DNA of 64,000 nt from JAWVFM01 sp963843315 (lineage in GTDB: Bacteria > Actinomycetota > Thermoleophilia > Solirubrobacterales > 70-9): positions 1 to 64,000 of the forward strand of contig CAWJJU010000002.1 in NCBI GenBank assembly GCA_963843315.1, read 5' to 3'. Positions 33,186-44,240 of this stretch are shown here, piece after piece (the stretch's first letter is position 1; the number at the start of each line of letters is the position of its first letter). The notes under the pieces are model-generated. The model was not told the DNA's origin, did not search any database, and was given only the letters and a program-made list of their open reading frames with translations. A program made the translations under genes and the position numbers.

Positions 33186-36100
33186 ATGGCCGAGGCCTCA
33201 ACCGTCGAGATTCAGATGCCCCAGATGGGGGAGTCGGTCACCGAGGGAACCATCCTCGAATGGCATGTCTCCGAGGGCGACGAGGTGGCCGAGGGCGACA
33301 CCGTCGTCGAGGTGTCCACGGACAAGATCGACGCCGAGGTCCCGGCCCCCTCCAGCGGGACGATCACCAGGATCCTCGCCTCCGTCGACGACACCGTGAC
33401 GGTCGGCCAGGCGCTGGCCGAGCTCGACACGAACGGATCCGCCAACGGAGCCTCCGCGGCCGCGCAGAACGGCGGCTCCGCCACCGAGCAAACGGGCGAG
33501 GCCGGCGACGAAGCCCCCGTGCCCCCCGAGCCCTCCGACACCCCGCCCGGCCTCGCCGGCGGCGGCACCGGCGAGGGCGACCAGGACCTTGGCGGCGGCA
33601 CCACCCCTGCCGAGCATCACGAGGCCGCCGAGGCGGGCGGCGAGGCGCTCGTGATCGCGATGCCCGAGATGGGCGAGTCGGTCACCGAGGGGACGGTGCT
33701 CGAGCTGCACGTCGCCGAGGGCCAGGAGGTCGCCGAGGGCGACACCGTGGTCGAGGTCTCAACCGACAAGATCGACGCCGAGGTCCCGGCTCCCGCCAAC
33801 GGCGTCATCACCAAGCTTCTCGTCAAGCCCGACGACGTGGTCCAGGTCGGCCAGCCGCTGATCGAAATGAGCACGAGCGGCGCCGGGCCTGCCGCCCCGT
33901 CTGAACCCGGACCCGCCGGGGACGGAGCCGAAGGCGAGGCTCCCGGCGGAGTTGCGTCGACCGCGACTTCGTCGCTAGCCCCGGCGGGCGACACGGGGGC
34001 CACCCCGCGAGCCCTGGCGAGCGACGCGAGGGCTACTCCCGTGGCCCGCCGGGCCGCGGCGGCCTCCGGCGTCGACATCGGCTCCGTGACCGGCAGCGGG
34101 CCGGGCGGCAAGGTCACCAAGGCGGACGTCCTGGCCGCCGGCAACGGCTCCGCGCCCGCGGTCGCGGCCTCCGCCGGCGAGGCCAAACCGCTGCGCGGGC
34201 CCGCGGCGATGCTGGCCGAGGCCATGAACCAGAGTCGCGACGTCCCCACCGCCACCTCCTTCCGCACCGTGCCGGTCGACGTCCTCGACGCCAAGCGCAA
34301 GGCGCTGAACGGCGTCCTGAAGGACCGGGGCATGAAGGTCTCGTTCACCCACCTCATCGCCTGGGCCATCGTCAAGGCGGCCACCGAATGGCCCGTGATG
34401 GGGCGCAGCTTCGAGGTGCGCGACGGCAAGCCCTTCGTCATCGAGCCGGAGGCCGTCAACCTGGGCATCGCAGTCGACGTCGAGCGCAAGGGCGGGCGCA
34501 GCCTGATGGTGCCCTGCATCAAGGGCTCCGACGGCCTCGATTTCACGGGCTTTCACGCCTACTACGAGGACCTGATCAACAAGACGCGCGAGAACAAGCT
34601 CTCCGCCGACGACTTCAAGGGCACCACGATCAGCCTCACCAACCCGGGCGGGCTGGGAACCGTCGCCTCGGTGCCGCGGCTGATGTCGGGGCAGGGGACG
34701 ATCGTCGCCTGCGGCTCGCTGGCCTACCCGGCCGAGTGGGCCCACGCCAACGCCGACCGCATCAAGGCGCTCGGCATCTCGAAGGTCATGACGATGACCT
34801 CCACCTACGACCACCGCGTCATCCAGGGCGCCGAGTCGGGGTCGTTCCTGCGCCGCATCGATCAGCTCCTCCAGGGCGAGGACAATTTCTACGAGTCGGT
34901 CGCATCGGACCTCGGCCTCTCCCCGACCGTCGTCACCTCGGCCTACCCCGCATCCGCCTCGGCGGCGGCGCTCAGCACGACCACCGCCCCGGCCGCGTCG
35001 CTCAGCGCACCTGCCGCGCCCGACACGGAGCTGCTCCAGGCGGTGCAGGCCGCGACCTCGCTGCTGAAGGCCTACCGCACGCACGGCCACCTGGCGGGCC
35101 GACTGAACCCCCTGGCCGCCGCCGACCCCAAGGGCGACCCGGCGCTCGAGCCCGAGAACCTCAACCTCACGCCGGAGCTGATGTCCAAGATCCCCGCTTC
35201 GATCCTGCGGATCGGCGTCGAGGGCGAGACCCTCCTCGAGGCCCTGCCCAGGATGCGCGAGGCCTACTGCGGCACGATCGGCTACCAGATCGAGCACCTC
35301 TCGTCGCACCAGCAGCGGATGTGGCTGCGCGAGATGGTCGAGACGGCCGCGCACCGCACGCCGCTCACCTCCGAGGAGAAGCGCTCGCTGTGCTCCCGGC
35401 TGATCGAGGTCTTCCAGTTCGAGCGCTACCTCCAGAAGGCCTACCTGGGGCAGAAGATGTTCTCGATCGAGGGCCTCGACGTCGTCGTGCCGATGGTCGA
35501 CGAGCTGGTCACCCTCGCCCGGCGAGGCGGCGCCGAGGAGGTCGTGATCGGGATGGCCCACCGCGGCCGCCTCGGAGTGCTGGCCCACAACACCGGCCGC
35601 TCGGTCGAGTCGATCCTGGCCGAGTTCGAGGGCGCCAAGGCCTTCGAGCAGGTCAAGGCGCTTGCCGCCATTCCGCATTCCGGCACCGGCGACGTGAAGT
35701 ACCACCACGGCGCCGAGGGCCTCTTCTCCACTCGCGACGGGGATGAGATCAAGGTCCGGCTCTACCCCAACCCCAGCCATCTCGAGTTCGTCGACCCGGT
35801 CGTCACGGGCGCCGCGCGCGCCGCGCAGACCGCGCACTCGGGCCCGATGCTGCACCACAACGCGTCGGTCGCCGTGCCGATCCTGCTGCACGGCGATGCT
35901 GCCTTCCCGGGCCAGGGAGTCGTCGCGGAGACCCTCAACCTCCAGTCGCTGGAGGGCTACTCCACCGGCGGCACGATCCACATCATCACCGACAACCAGG
36001 TGGGCTTCACCACCGATCCCGACGACGAACGCTCCACCCCCTACGCGGCCGACCTCGCCAAGGGCTTCAACTGCCCGATCATCCACGTCAACGCCGACGA

Positions 36101-37640
36101 GGTCGAGTCGTGCATCGCGGCGATCCGGCTGGCCATGGGCTACCGCGAGCGCTTCGCCCGCGACGTGGTGATCGACCTCATCGGCTACCGCCGCTACGGC
36201 CACAACGAGACCGACGAGCCGGCCTACACCCAGCCCGTCATGGCCGCCCAGATCAAGGCCCACCCGCCCGTGTCCGAGCTCTACGCCGCCAGGCTCGTGA
36301 AGGAGGGCGTGGTCAGCGAGGAAGAGGTCGACAAGGAGAGCAGCGACCGCCACTCCGAGCTCTCGCAGACCCACAAGGAGCTGCGCGAGAAGATGGAGGC
36401 GGGCGAGTACGAGGACCCGAGCTCCACCGCCATGCAGACCGGGGAGCTGGACCGCACCAAGAGCCCGGAGGTGGACACCGCCGTCTCGGAGAAGCGCGTG
36501 CGCTCGCTGAACGAGGAGCTCCTCAAGGTCCCCGACAGCTTCACGATCCACCGCAAGCTGCGAAAGCCGCTGATGCGCCGCCTCGAGATCCTCGAGGAGG
36601 GCCCGATCGAGTACGGGCACGCGGAGGCGCTTGCGCTGGCGTCGCTGCTGACGGAGGGCACCCATATCCGCCTCACCGGCCAGGACACCGAGCGCGGCAC
36701 CTTCTCGCACCGCCATATGGCCCTGCACGACGAGAAGACCGGCATCAAGTACGTGCCGATCCAGAAGCTCTCCGGCGCTCTCGCCCCGTTCGAGCTCCAC
36801 AACAGCCCGCTGTCGGAGATCGCGTGCCTGGGCTTCGAGTACGGATACTCCGCCGCTTCGCCCGAGAGCCTCATCCTCTGGGAGGCCCAGTTCGGCGACT
36901 TCGCGAACTCGGCGCAGGTCATCATCGACCAGTTCATCGCCTCCGGCGAGGCCAAGTGGGGCCAGTCGTGCCGCCTGACGCTGCTCCTGCCCCACGGCTA
37001 CGAGGGCTCCGGCCCCGAGCACTCCTCGGGCCGCATCGAGCGCTTCATCCAGCTCGCGTCCGAGGGCAACATCCGCATCGCGAACCCCACGACCGCGGCC
37101 CAGTACTTCCACCTGCTGCGCCGCCAGGCGCGCATCGCGAAGCCGAAGCCGCTGGTCGTCTTCACGCCGAAGGGCCTCCTGCGCCTGCCTGCGGCGGCGT
37201 CGAAGCTCTCGGACCTCACCGCGGGGACGTTCCAGTTCGTGCTCGACGACCAGTTCGTCGGCGAAAGCCGCGACGAGATCAAGCGCCTCGTCTTCTGCAG
37301 CGGCAAGGTCTACTACGACATCGTCGGCCACGATGCCCATGAGCGCGCCCGCTCGAACGTGGCGATCGCAAGGGTCGAGCTGCTCTATCCCTTCGCCCAG
37401 GAGCAGATCACCCAGCTCATCAAGAGCTACCCGAACCTCGAGCAGGTCATCTGGGCCCAGGAGGAGCCGAAGAACATGGGCGCCTGGAGCGTCATGGCCC
37501 GCCGGCTGCCCGAGCTCGTCCCCGAGGGCTCCAAGCTGCGCTACGTGGGCCGCCCGCCCCGCGCCGCCCCGTCGGAGGGCTACCCGGCGCTGCACCGCTC
37601 CGAGCAGGAGCGCATCGTTCTCACCGCGCTCGAGGGGTAG
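33186..37640 (+). CDS. kgd: Multifunctional 2-oxoglutarate decarboxylase/dehydrogenase E1 fused to lipoyl-E2
   Basis: 1484 residues. Two lipoyl domains come first, each with STDKIDAEV (Lys47 and Lys195), joined by Ala/Gly/Glu-rich linkers. A peripheral subunit-binding domain follows (ATPVARRAAAASGVDIGSVT, about 283-318), then an E2 acyltransferase core (about 336-575) with the TYDHRVIQGAESG active site, and then the thiamine-dependent E1 (GMAHRGRLGVLAHN, HGDAAFPGQGVVAETLN, RRYGHNETDEP). Known actinobacterial Kgd/OdhA proteins (about 1220-1260 residues) carry the E2 core but lack lipoyl and binding domains; here one chain holds complete E1 and E2. Only an E3 is missing. It converts 2-oxoglutarate to succinyl-CoA or succinic semialdehyde. 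The residue 260-282 linker DNA is rich in short hairpins. Confidence 0.95.
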   Translation: MAEASTVEIQMPQMGESVTEGTILEWHVSEGDEVAEGDTVVEVSTDKIDAEVPAPSSGTITRILASVDDTVTVGQALAELDTNGSANGASAAAQNGGSATEQTGEAGDEAPVPPEPSDTPPGLAGGGTGEGDQDLGGGTTPAEHHEAAEAGGEALVIAMPEMGESVTEGTVLELHVAEGQEVAEGDTVVEVSTDKIDAEVPAPANGVITKLLVKPDDVVQVGQPLIEMSTSGAGPAAPSEPGPAGDGAEGEAPGGVASTATSSLAPAGDTGATPRALASDARATPVARRAAAASGVDIGSVTGSGPGGKVTKADVLAAGNGSAPAVAASAGEAKPLRGPAAMLAEAMNQSRDVPTATSFRTVPVDVLDAKRKALNGVLKDRGMKVSFTHLIAWAIVKAATEWPVMGRSFEVRDGKPFVIEPEAVNLGIAVDVERKGGRSLMVPCIKGSDGLDFTGFHAYYEDLINKTRENKLSADDFKGTTISLTNPGGLGTVASVPRLMSGQGTIVACGSLAYPAEWAHANADRIKALGISKVMTMTSTYDHRVIQGAESGSFLRRIDQLLQGEDNFYESVASDLGLSPTVVTSAYPASASAAALSTTTAPAASLSAPAAPDTELLQAVQAATSLLKAYRTHGHLAGRLNPLAAADPKGDPALEPENLNLTPELMSKIPASILRIGVEGETLLEALPRMREAYCGTIGYQIEHLSSHQQRMWLREMVETAAHRTPLTSEEKRSLCSRLIEVFQFERYLQKAYLGQKMFSIEGLDVVVPMVDELVTLARRGGAEEVVIGMAHRGRLGVLAHNTGRSVESILAEFEGAKAFEQVKALAAIPHSGTGDVKYHHGAEGLFSTRDGDEIKVRLYPNPSHLEFVDPVVTGAARAAQTAHSGPMLHHNASVAVPILLHGDAAFPGQGVVAETLNLQSLEGYSTGGTIHIITDNQVGFTTDPDDERSTPYAADLAKGFNCPIIHVNADEVESCIAAIRLAMGYRERFARDVVIDLIGYRRYGHNETDEPAYTQPVMAAQIKAHPPVSELYAARLVKEGVVSEEEVDKESSDRHSELSQTHKELREKMEAGEYEDPSSTAMQTGELDRTKSPEVDTAVSEKRVRSLNEELLKVPDSFTIHRKLRKPLMRRLEILEEGPIEYGHAEALALASLLTEGTHIRLTGQDTERGTFSHRHMALHDEKTGIKYVPIQKLSGALAPFELHNSPLSEIACLGFEYGYSAASPESLILWEAQFGDFANSAQVIIDQFIASGEAKWGQSCRLTLLLPHGYEGSGPEHSSGRIERFIQLASEGNIRIANPTTAAQYFHLLRRQARIAKPKPLVVFTPKGLLRLPAAASKLSDLTAGTFQFVLDDQFVGESRDEIKRLVFCSGKVYYDIVGHDAHERARSNVAIARVELLYPFAQEQITQLIKSYPNLEQVIWAQEEPKNMGAWSVMARRLPELVPEGSKLRYVGRPPRAAPSEGYPALHRSEQERIVLTALEG

Positions 37641-37646
37641 CCGCCC

Positions 37647-37793
37647 CTACCGCTTCGGCGGGCGCTGCTTGATGTTCGGGGCAATCCGGTTGCGGCGCTG
37701 CGCGTCGCGCAGCCTGCGGCGCATATCGAGGACCAGTCGCAGCTCGTCGGTCGAGCGGCCGCTGGAATTGCGTGGCGGCTCCGGCTCCTTCAC
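37647..37793 (-). CDS. Possible small basic protein
   Basis: A minus-strand reading of 48 residues from GTG 37793: it begins VKEPEPPRNSSGRSTDEL, continues RLVLDMRRRLRDAQRRNR and ends QRPPKR. The central segment forms a charged amphipathic helix. The frame stays open for about 14 more codons upstream to a stop near 37834, without an ATG. It lies in the 247-base gap after the 2-oxoglutarate decarboxylase gene and converges with it. It could be a genuine small protein, a gene remnant or chance; I do not recognise a family. Confidence 0.3.
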   Translation of the reverse strand: MKEPEPPRNSSGRSTDELRLVLDMRRRLRDAQRRNRIAPNIKQRPPKR

Positions 37794-37874
37794 CCGACGG
37801 ATGTTCGGGGGACACCGCCACCCCTTCTATGGCCAGCAGTCCAAAACCTGAGCCCTGGGTTTCGACGGCGTCTT

Positions 37875-37880
37875 TAACGT
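37875..37880 (+). promoter_or_regulatory. Leaderless-type -10 box for the DUF3817-like gene
   Basis: TAACGT ends seven bases before GTG 37888. Confidence 0.4.
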
Positions 37881-37887
37881 CCGGGCG

Positions 37888-38214
37888 GTGAACGCGGCCG
37901 AGTCCTCTCCCCTTCGCCCGGCGCAGCCCGGCGCCCTGTGGCCCTGGATCAAGCGCGCGAGCTGGTTCGAGCTGGGCCTGTTCGCGACCCTCTGCTTCTT
38001 CTGGCTCGCGCCCGGCTACTCCTCGGAGACCGCCGTGATGGGCGCCGCCCACGGCATCGGCTACCTCGGGCTTCTGGCCCTGATCCTGGTCGCGGTGCTG
38101 CGCCGGCAGGCGCCCTATGTGCTGCTCGCGGCGACCCTCACCCCGGTGGGCCCGCTGGGCAGCGTCATCGCGGTCGCATGGACCGAACGGAGGGGTCAGC
38201 CCGAAGGGGGTTGA
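37888..38214 (+). CDS. Small DUF3817-like membrane protein
   Basis: 108 residues from GTG 37888, with three predicted membrane segments (ELGLFATLCFFWLAPG, GIGYLGLLALILVAVL, PYVLLAATLTPVGPLGSVIA). The HG in AAHGIGYL and the short basic tail resemble DUF3817 (YdzA-type) integral membrane proteins of actinobacteria, whose role is unknown. It stands alone, followed by a 228-base gap with two hairpins. Confidence 0.65.
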   Translation: MNAAESSPLRPAQPGALWPWIKRASWFELGLFATLCFFWLAPGYSSETAVMGAAHGIGYLGLLALILVAVLRRQAPYVLLAATLTPVGPLGSVIAVAWTERRGQPEGG

Positions 38215-38280
38215 CACTCCGCGCCCCAATCGTGGAAAATGACCAGGCCGGGAGAATTCACCAGTTCAGGTTTTCAAAAC

Positions 38281-38390
38281 TCGTCCCCGGTCAGTCCCGC
38301 CTCCGGGGACGACCGCGTCGGCATCCCTCCCTGGCTACCGACGCGCAGGCGGTGGTGCGGGCCGTGTGGACCCCCTGCCTCCCACGGCCC
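38281..38390. other. Two GC-rich stem-loops in the gap before the DUF975-like gene
   Basis: TCGTCCCCGG (38281-38290) pairs with CCGGGGACGA (38303-38312), and GGGCCGTG (38359-38366) pairs with CACGGCCC (38383-38390). Neither is followed by a T-run. They may act as weak transcription barriers after the DUF3817-like gene. The rest of the 38215-38442 gap shows no convincing gene. Confidence 0.4.
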
Positions 38391-38430
38391 CGCCGCCGCC
38401 ACCTTGCTCTCCGGCCCGCCGACCGGGTAG

Positions 38431-38436
38431 TAGGGT
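38431..38436 (+). promoter_or_regulatory. Leaderless-type -10 box for the membrane protein at 38443
   Basis: TAGGGT ends six bases before GTG 38443. Confidence 0.45.
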
Positions 38437-38442
38437 CGCCGC

Positions 38443-39279
38443 GTGACGGGACCCGGGGACATGCAGCCGCCTGCGCCGCAGGCGCAGGCCGACGGGCTCG
38501 TCCCGCGGCGGCCCCGCAGTCCCGGCGCGCTGATCACCGGCGCGTTCGCGCTCTACCAGCGCTATCCGGCGCTGTTCGCGACCCTGGCGGCGGCGGTGAT
38601 CGTGCCCTACGACGTGGTGGTCCTGATCGCCTCGGGCGCCGGCCCGTACTCCTACGCCGGGCTCGACACGGGTCCGCAGCTCGCGCTGTCGGCGATCGGG
38701 TGGCTGCTGATCGGGCCGCTGATCTCCGCCCTCCAGGTCCACGCCGTCGCCGAGGCGCGCGACGGCAACGACCCGGAGATCCGCGCCGTCGCGATCGCCG
38801 GCCTGAGGGTCCTGCCGGTGGTCGTCGCCGCGACGATCATGTCCGGGCTCGGCATAGCGCTCGGCTTCCTCGCCTTCATCGTGCCGGGAGTCATCCTGTT
38901 CCTCCGCTGGGCCGTCGTCGCCCAGGTGGCCGCCATCGAAGGCGTGGATTGGCCGTCGGCGCTGCGCGGAAGCCGTGGGCTCACTGCCGGGAACTACGGC
39001 CACGTCTTCTTCTTCATGATCCTCGTGGGCGTGATCGTCGCGGCGCCCGGCTCGCTCGCGGCATTCGGCTTCGGCTCCGAGCACACGAGCGCCGCGTCGT
39101 TCGCCGTGGGGCTGGTGATCCACGTCTTCGCCACCTCGTTCGGCGCCCTCGCGACCGCGCTCCTCTACTACGACCTGATCTCGCGCCGTGGCGGCGCGGT
39201 CCAGGCGTCGCCACCGCCGCCGCCGCCCGGCTCGTTGCCGCCGCCCGGCGATCCGCCCCCACCCCCACCACCGGGCTGA
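38443..39279 (+). CDS. Polytopic membrane protein with proline-rich tail
   Basis: 278 residues from GTG 38443. After a 30-residue cytoplasmic start (RRPRSPGALITGAFALYQRY) there are six hydrophobic segments, with IVPGVILFLRWAVVAQVAAIEG in the fourth. This LYQRY...PGIxLxxRWxxxxPVxxxEG pattern is that of the YciC/DUF975/GdpdP-membrane-domain group. The last 25 residues are Pro and Gly only (ASPPPPPPGSLPPPGDPPPP) and may bind a partner. The function is unknown. Confidence 0.7.
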   Translation: MTGPGDMQPPAPQAQADGLVPRRPRSPGALITGAFALYQRYPALFATLAAAVIVPYDVVVLIASGAGPYSYAGLDTGPQLALSAIGWLLIGPLISALQVHAVAEARDGNDPEIRAVAIAGLRVLPVVVAATIMSGLGIALGFLAFIVPGVILFLRWAVVAQVAAIEGVDWPSALRGSRGLTAGNYGHVFFFMILVGVIVAAPGSLAAFGFGSEHTSAASFAVGLVIHVFATSFGALATALLYYDLISRRGGAVQASPPPPPPGSLPPPGDPPPPPPPG

Positions 39280-39339
39280 GCGACCGGTACGGCGCCGGCG
39301 GATTAGCACCGAGAGGGACGAATTCGGGGCGGATCTCCC

Positions 39340-39388
39340 AGGCTTTGCTGCCTAAACCACCGTATGCGTGGTCAACTCAGCAAAGCCT
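39340..39388. repeat. Nested palindrome with symmetrical bulges between convergent genes
   Basis: An outer perfect stem, AGGCTTTGCTG (39340-39350) with CAGCAAAGCCT (39378-39388), encloses an inner stem ACCAC (39356-39360) with GTGGT (39368-39372). Both sides have 5-base bulges (cctaa and caact), and the apical loop is 7 bases. The lower GC content than its surroundings and the architecture resemble a REP or single-strand recombination site. It lies in the 203-base gap between the membrane protein and aconitase genes. Confidence 0.65.
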
Positions 39389-39482
39389 CGAAGGGCTTCC
39401 CGGCGAGCACGGCGCGGCCGGTGCTGGCCTCCTTCTTCAGCCTCAACTCCGCTTCGCAGCGCCCCACCGGCCGGGGGCCGGG

Positions 39483-42281
<2,799 letters not shown>

Positions 42282-42283
42282 GC

Positions 42284-43093
42284 CTACCTCTTGTCCGTAT
42301 TACTTGCGTGGCCGGCCGCCACCGCCTCGGCGGCCTTGCGGCCCATCCGGCCGCTGGTGGTCCGTACGGCCAGCCCTGGGGCCATGAGGCCGATGTGGGT
42401 GAGGGCGCGGTCCGTCATGGGCGCGACGACGATCTCGTGCTTGTCCTGCGCGATCGCCTTCGCAACGGCTGCGGCGACCTTGGCCGGCTTGGTCGTTCCC
42501 ATTCCCGGCGGAGGCTTCGCACCCGAGTCGGCGAACATCCCGGCCTCGCGGACGAAGCCCGGCGACACGACCGACACGCCCACTCCGCTCTTCCTCAGGT
42601 CCGACCGCAGGCCGAGCGCGAAGCCACGCAGGCCGAACTTGGTCGCGTTGTAGATCGAGCTTCGCGGCGTCGCGGCCTTTCCGGAGAGGGAAGAGATGAA
42701 GACGAGGTGTCCCTCCCCACGCGCGATCATGCCCGGGAGGAGGCTCCGCGCCATTCGCACGGGCGCTTCGAGGTTCACGCGGATAGCCCGGGTAATCTCG
42801 TTCTCGGAGAAGCTCTCGAGGGTGCCGCTGCCCGGGAGGCCGGCGTTGGCGACGAAGATGTCGACATCTCCCGCTTCCATGACCAGCCGCTCGGCTGATC
42901 CCTCAAGCGCGAGGTCGGCGACGACGACCTTGTGCCCCTCGCCCGGGAGCGAGGCCGCGAGGTCGACGAGCTCGTCCGCTTTGCGCGAGCTCAGGATCAT
43001 GGTCGCCCCGCGCTCGGTGAGGCGCTCCGCAATCGCGCGTCCCAGGCCGCCGGTTGCACCCGTCAGCAGCACGCGCTTTCGGTTCACGTCCAC
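42284..43093 (-). CDS. Short-chain dehydrogenase/reductase
   Basis: 269 residues, starting at GTG 43093. The classical SDR features are LLTGATGGLGRAIAERL (nucleotide motif), FVANAGLPG (NAG-like), and SSLSGKAATPRSSIYNATKFG, which gives the Ser-Tyr-Lys catalytic triad. The position after the second strand (SSRKADEL) has an Arg, which suggests NADPH preference. The C-terminal 35 residues are basic and partly hydrophobic (GLMAPGLAVRTTSGRMG), as in lipid-directed SDRs. It lies two bases upstream of the aconitase gene in an operon, but no metabolic link is evident. Confidence 0.88.
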   Translation of the reverse strand: MDVNRKRVLLTGATGGLGRAIAERLTERGATMILSSRKADELVDLAASLPGEGHKVVVADLALEGSAERLVMEAGDVDIFVANAGLPGSGTLESFSENEITRAIRVNLEAPVRMARSLLPGMIARGEGHLVFISSLSGKAATPRSSIYNATKFGLRGFALGLRSDLRKSGVGVSVVSPGFVREAGMFADSGAKPPPGMGTTKPAKVAAAVAKAIAQDKHEIVVAPMTDRALTHIGLMAPGLAVRTTSGRMGRKAAEAVAAGHASNTDKR

Positions 43094-43113
43094 CCTTTGA
43101 ACCTAGCACCGGG

Positions 43114-43119
43114 TAGGTT
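43114..43119 (+). promoter_or_regulatory. Leaderless-type -10 box
   Basis: TAGGTT ends nine bases before ATG 43129. Confidence 0.4.
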
Positions 43120-43128
43120 TCCCCTGCC

Positions 43129-43413
43129 ATGAAGCTTTACGTCTGCTGGGGCACGTTTCCCACGCCCCGCCCGCCGCGCGGCCATCCGTGCCGCAACGCC
43201 CACCAGGCGCTGGTGAAGGCCGGTCACGACCCCGAGGTCGTGAAGGTTCACGGTCTCGGCGTCGGGCCCATCAAGATCGACTCGCCCGGCAGGCGCGAGG
43301 TCGAGCGGATCTCCGGCCAAAAGGTCGTCCCCGTGCTCGTCACCGACGACGGCGAGGTCGTGGCCGACTCGCGGCGGATCGAGGAGTGGGCCGCCGCAAA
43401 TCCCGCTTCCTGA
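43129..43413 (+). CDS. Glutaredoxin/GST-N-terminal-like small protein
   Basis: 94 residues: MKLYVCWGTFPTPRPPRGHP is followed by NAHQALVKAGHDPEVVKVHG and VVPVLVTDDGEVVADSRRI, a beta-alpha-beta then cis-Pro (VVP) and EW-type thioredoxin-like fold, as in the N-terminal domain of glutathione S-transferases. A single Cys6 stands where glutaredoxins have CPYC, so any redox role would be monothiol. The C-terminal GST domain is missing. Its partner thiol in actinobacteria would be mycothiol or another thiol; this is inference. It is divergent from the SDR gene. Confidence 0.7.
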   Translation: MKLYVCWGTFPTPRPPRGHPCRNAHQALVKAGHDPEVVKVHGLGVGPIKIDSPGRREVERISGQKVVPVLVTDDGEVVADSRRIEEWAAANPAS

Positions 43414-43464
43414 GCCGTTTCAGGCACAGCTTGTGCGGGGCGTCACTTGTCTGTGAGCAGGTGC

Positions 43465-43493
43465 TTGCAGACATCTGACGAATCATGTACGGT
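43465..43493 (+). promoter_or_regulatory. Sigma-70-type promoter upstream of the riboswitch
   Basis: TTGCAG (43465-43470) and TACGGT (43488-43493) are separated by the ideal 17 bases. The predicted transcript start near 43500 coincides with the 5' edge of the ydaO-type leader. Confidence 0.6.
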
Positions 43494-43496
43494 CCC

Positions 43497-43629
43497 GCGA
43501 ACTCGATAACCGCTATGCCGAATCCCTGCCAGATGGTGGGGAACGGGGGAACCACTCTTCCGGGGCTAACTCGCGAACCACGCGAGGGCGCAACTCCTTT
43601 GCGCCAGCCCGACAGCTAACCCCGTAGGC
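43497..43629 (+). ncRNA. c-di-AMP riboswitch (ydaO/yuaA leader)
   Basis: The conserved ydaO blocks occur in order: GCCGAATCC (43517-43525), GGGGAACGGGGGAACCA (43538-43554), CGGGGCTAA (43561-43569), the hairpin GGCGCAA-ctc-TTTGCGCC region (43588-43605) and the terminal GACAGCTAACCCCGTAGGC (43611-43629). This is the architecture of the c-di-AMP-binding ydaO-yuaA motif, which in actinobacteria commonly precedes cell-wall hydrolase genes and usually turns them off when c-di-AMP is high. It ends just before the AAGGAG ribosome-binding site of the NlpC/P60-like gene. Confidence 0.88.
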
Positions 43630-43646
43630 CGATCAAGGAGTTCGGT

Positions 43647-44216
43647 TTGCACACGAGCACCCAGAGAAAGAAGCCCAGGGCCCGGATCGGGGCCACGGCT
43701 CTCGCAACGTCCGCCCTCGCGCTTGCCGCTCTCTCCGCGAGCCCCGCGCTCGCCGGCAGCGGCGGCACCGGGCTGACCTCGCCCACGCCGACCGTCAAGG
43801 GCGGCAAGGCGAAGCTGCACCACGGCATCGCCTACGCGCCGAAGAGCGCTCCGAAGCGCGTCAAGCAGGTCATCGCCGCGGCGAATCACATCGCCAAGGG
43901 CCACGGCTACTGCCTCGGCGGCGGCCACCAGTCCTGGAAGTCGTCCTGCTACGACTGCTCGGGCTCGGTCAGCTACGCGCTTCACGGTGGGCACCTGATC
44001 AGCTCCCCCCTCCCCTCCGGCGCGCTCGAGAAGTGGGGCCGCAAGGGCAAGGGCGGCTGGATCACGGTCTACGCCAATGGCGGCCATGCCTGGATGAAGG
44101 TGGCCGGCCTGCGCTTCGACACCTCGGACACCCCCGGTGCGGGTCCCGGCTGGGCGAAGGGCAACGGCTACGAGAATCCCGGCGCGTACGTCAATCGCCA
44201 CAAGTCGCCGCTCTAG
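43647..44216 (+). CDS. Secreted NlpC/P60-like cell-wall peptidase
   Basis: 189 residues from TTG 43647, with AAGGAG at 43635-43640. A signal peptide (ATALATSALALAALSASPALAG) is followed by a compact domain with SSCYDCSGSVSYALHGGHLI, the catalytic-Cys motif of NlpC/P60 endopeptidases (DCSG.VsYAL), and GGHAWMKVAGLRFDTS, which supplies the His. Such enzymes cut peptidoglycan stem peptides outside the cell. The gene is a self-contained unit: strong promoter, c-di-AMP riboswitch, one ORF and a factor-independent terminator. Control by c-di-AMP would link wall hydrolysis to turgor. Confidence 0.85.
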   Translation: MHTSTQRKKPRARIGATALATSALALAALSASPALAGSGGTGLTSPTPTVKGGKAKLHHGIAYAPKSAPKRVKQVIAAANHIAKGHGYCLGGGHQSWKSSCYDCSGSVSYALHGGHLISSPLPSGALEKWGRKGKGGWITVYANGGHAWMKVAGLRFDTSDTPGAGPGWAKGNGYENPGAYVNRHKSPL

Positions 44217-44240
44217 GCACCCGCGCGACATCAGGCCTGC

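Noticed and set aside
33975..37595. Long minus-strand frame opposite the 2-oxoglutarate decarboxylase gene
   Set aside because: Antisense shadow: composition dominated by Leu, Arg, Val and Asp with no recognisable motif, while the plus strand encodes an unmistakable enzyme.
38215..38442. A small gene in the gap before the membrane protein (a 63-residue plus-strand frame and a minus-strand frame exist)
   Set aside because: Both translations are low-complexity Pro/Arg/Gly without helices or motifs, and the DNA is better described by two hairpins.
39200..39279. Pro-rich low-complexity run as evidence of a frame error
   Set aside because: The frame closes normally with a stop, and proline-rich tails are common on membrane proteins of this kind.
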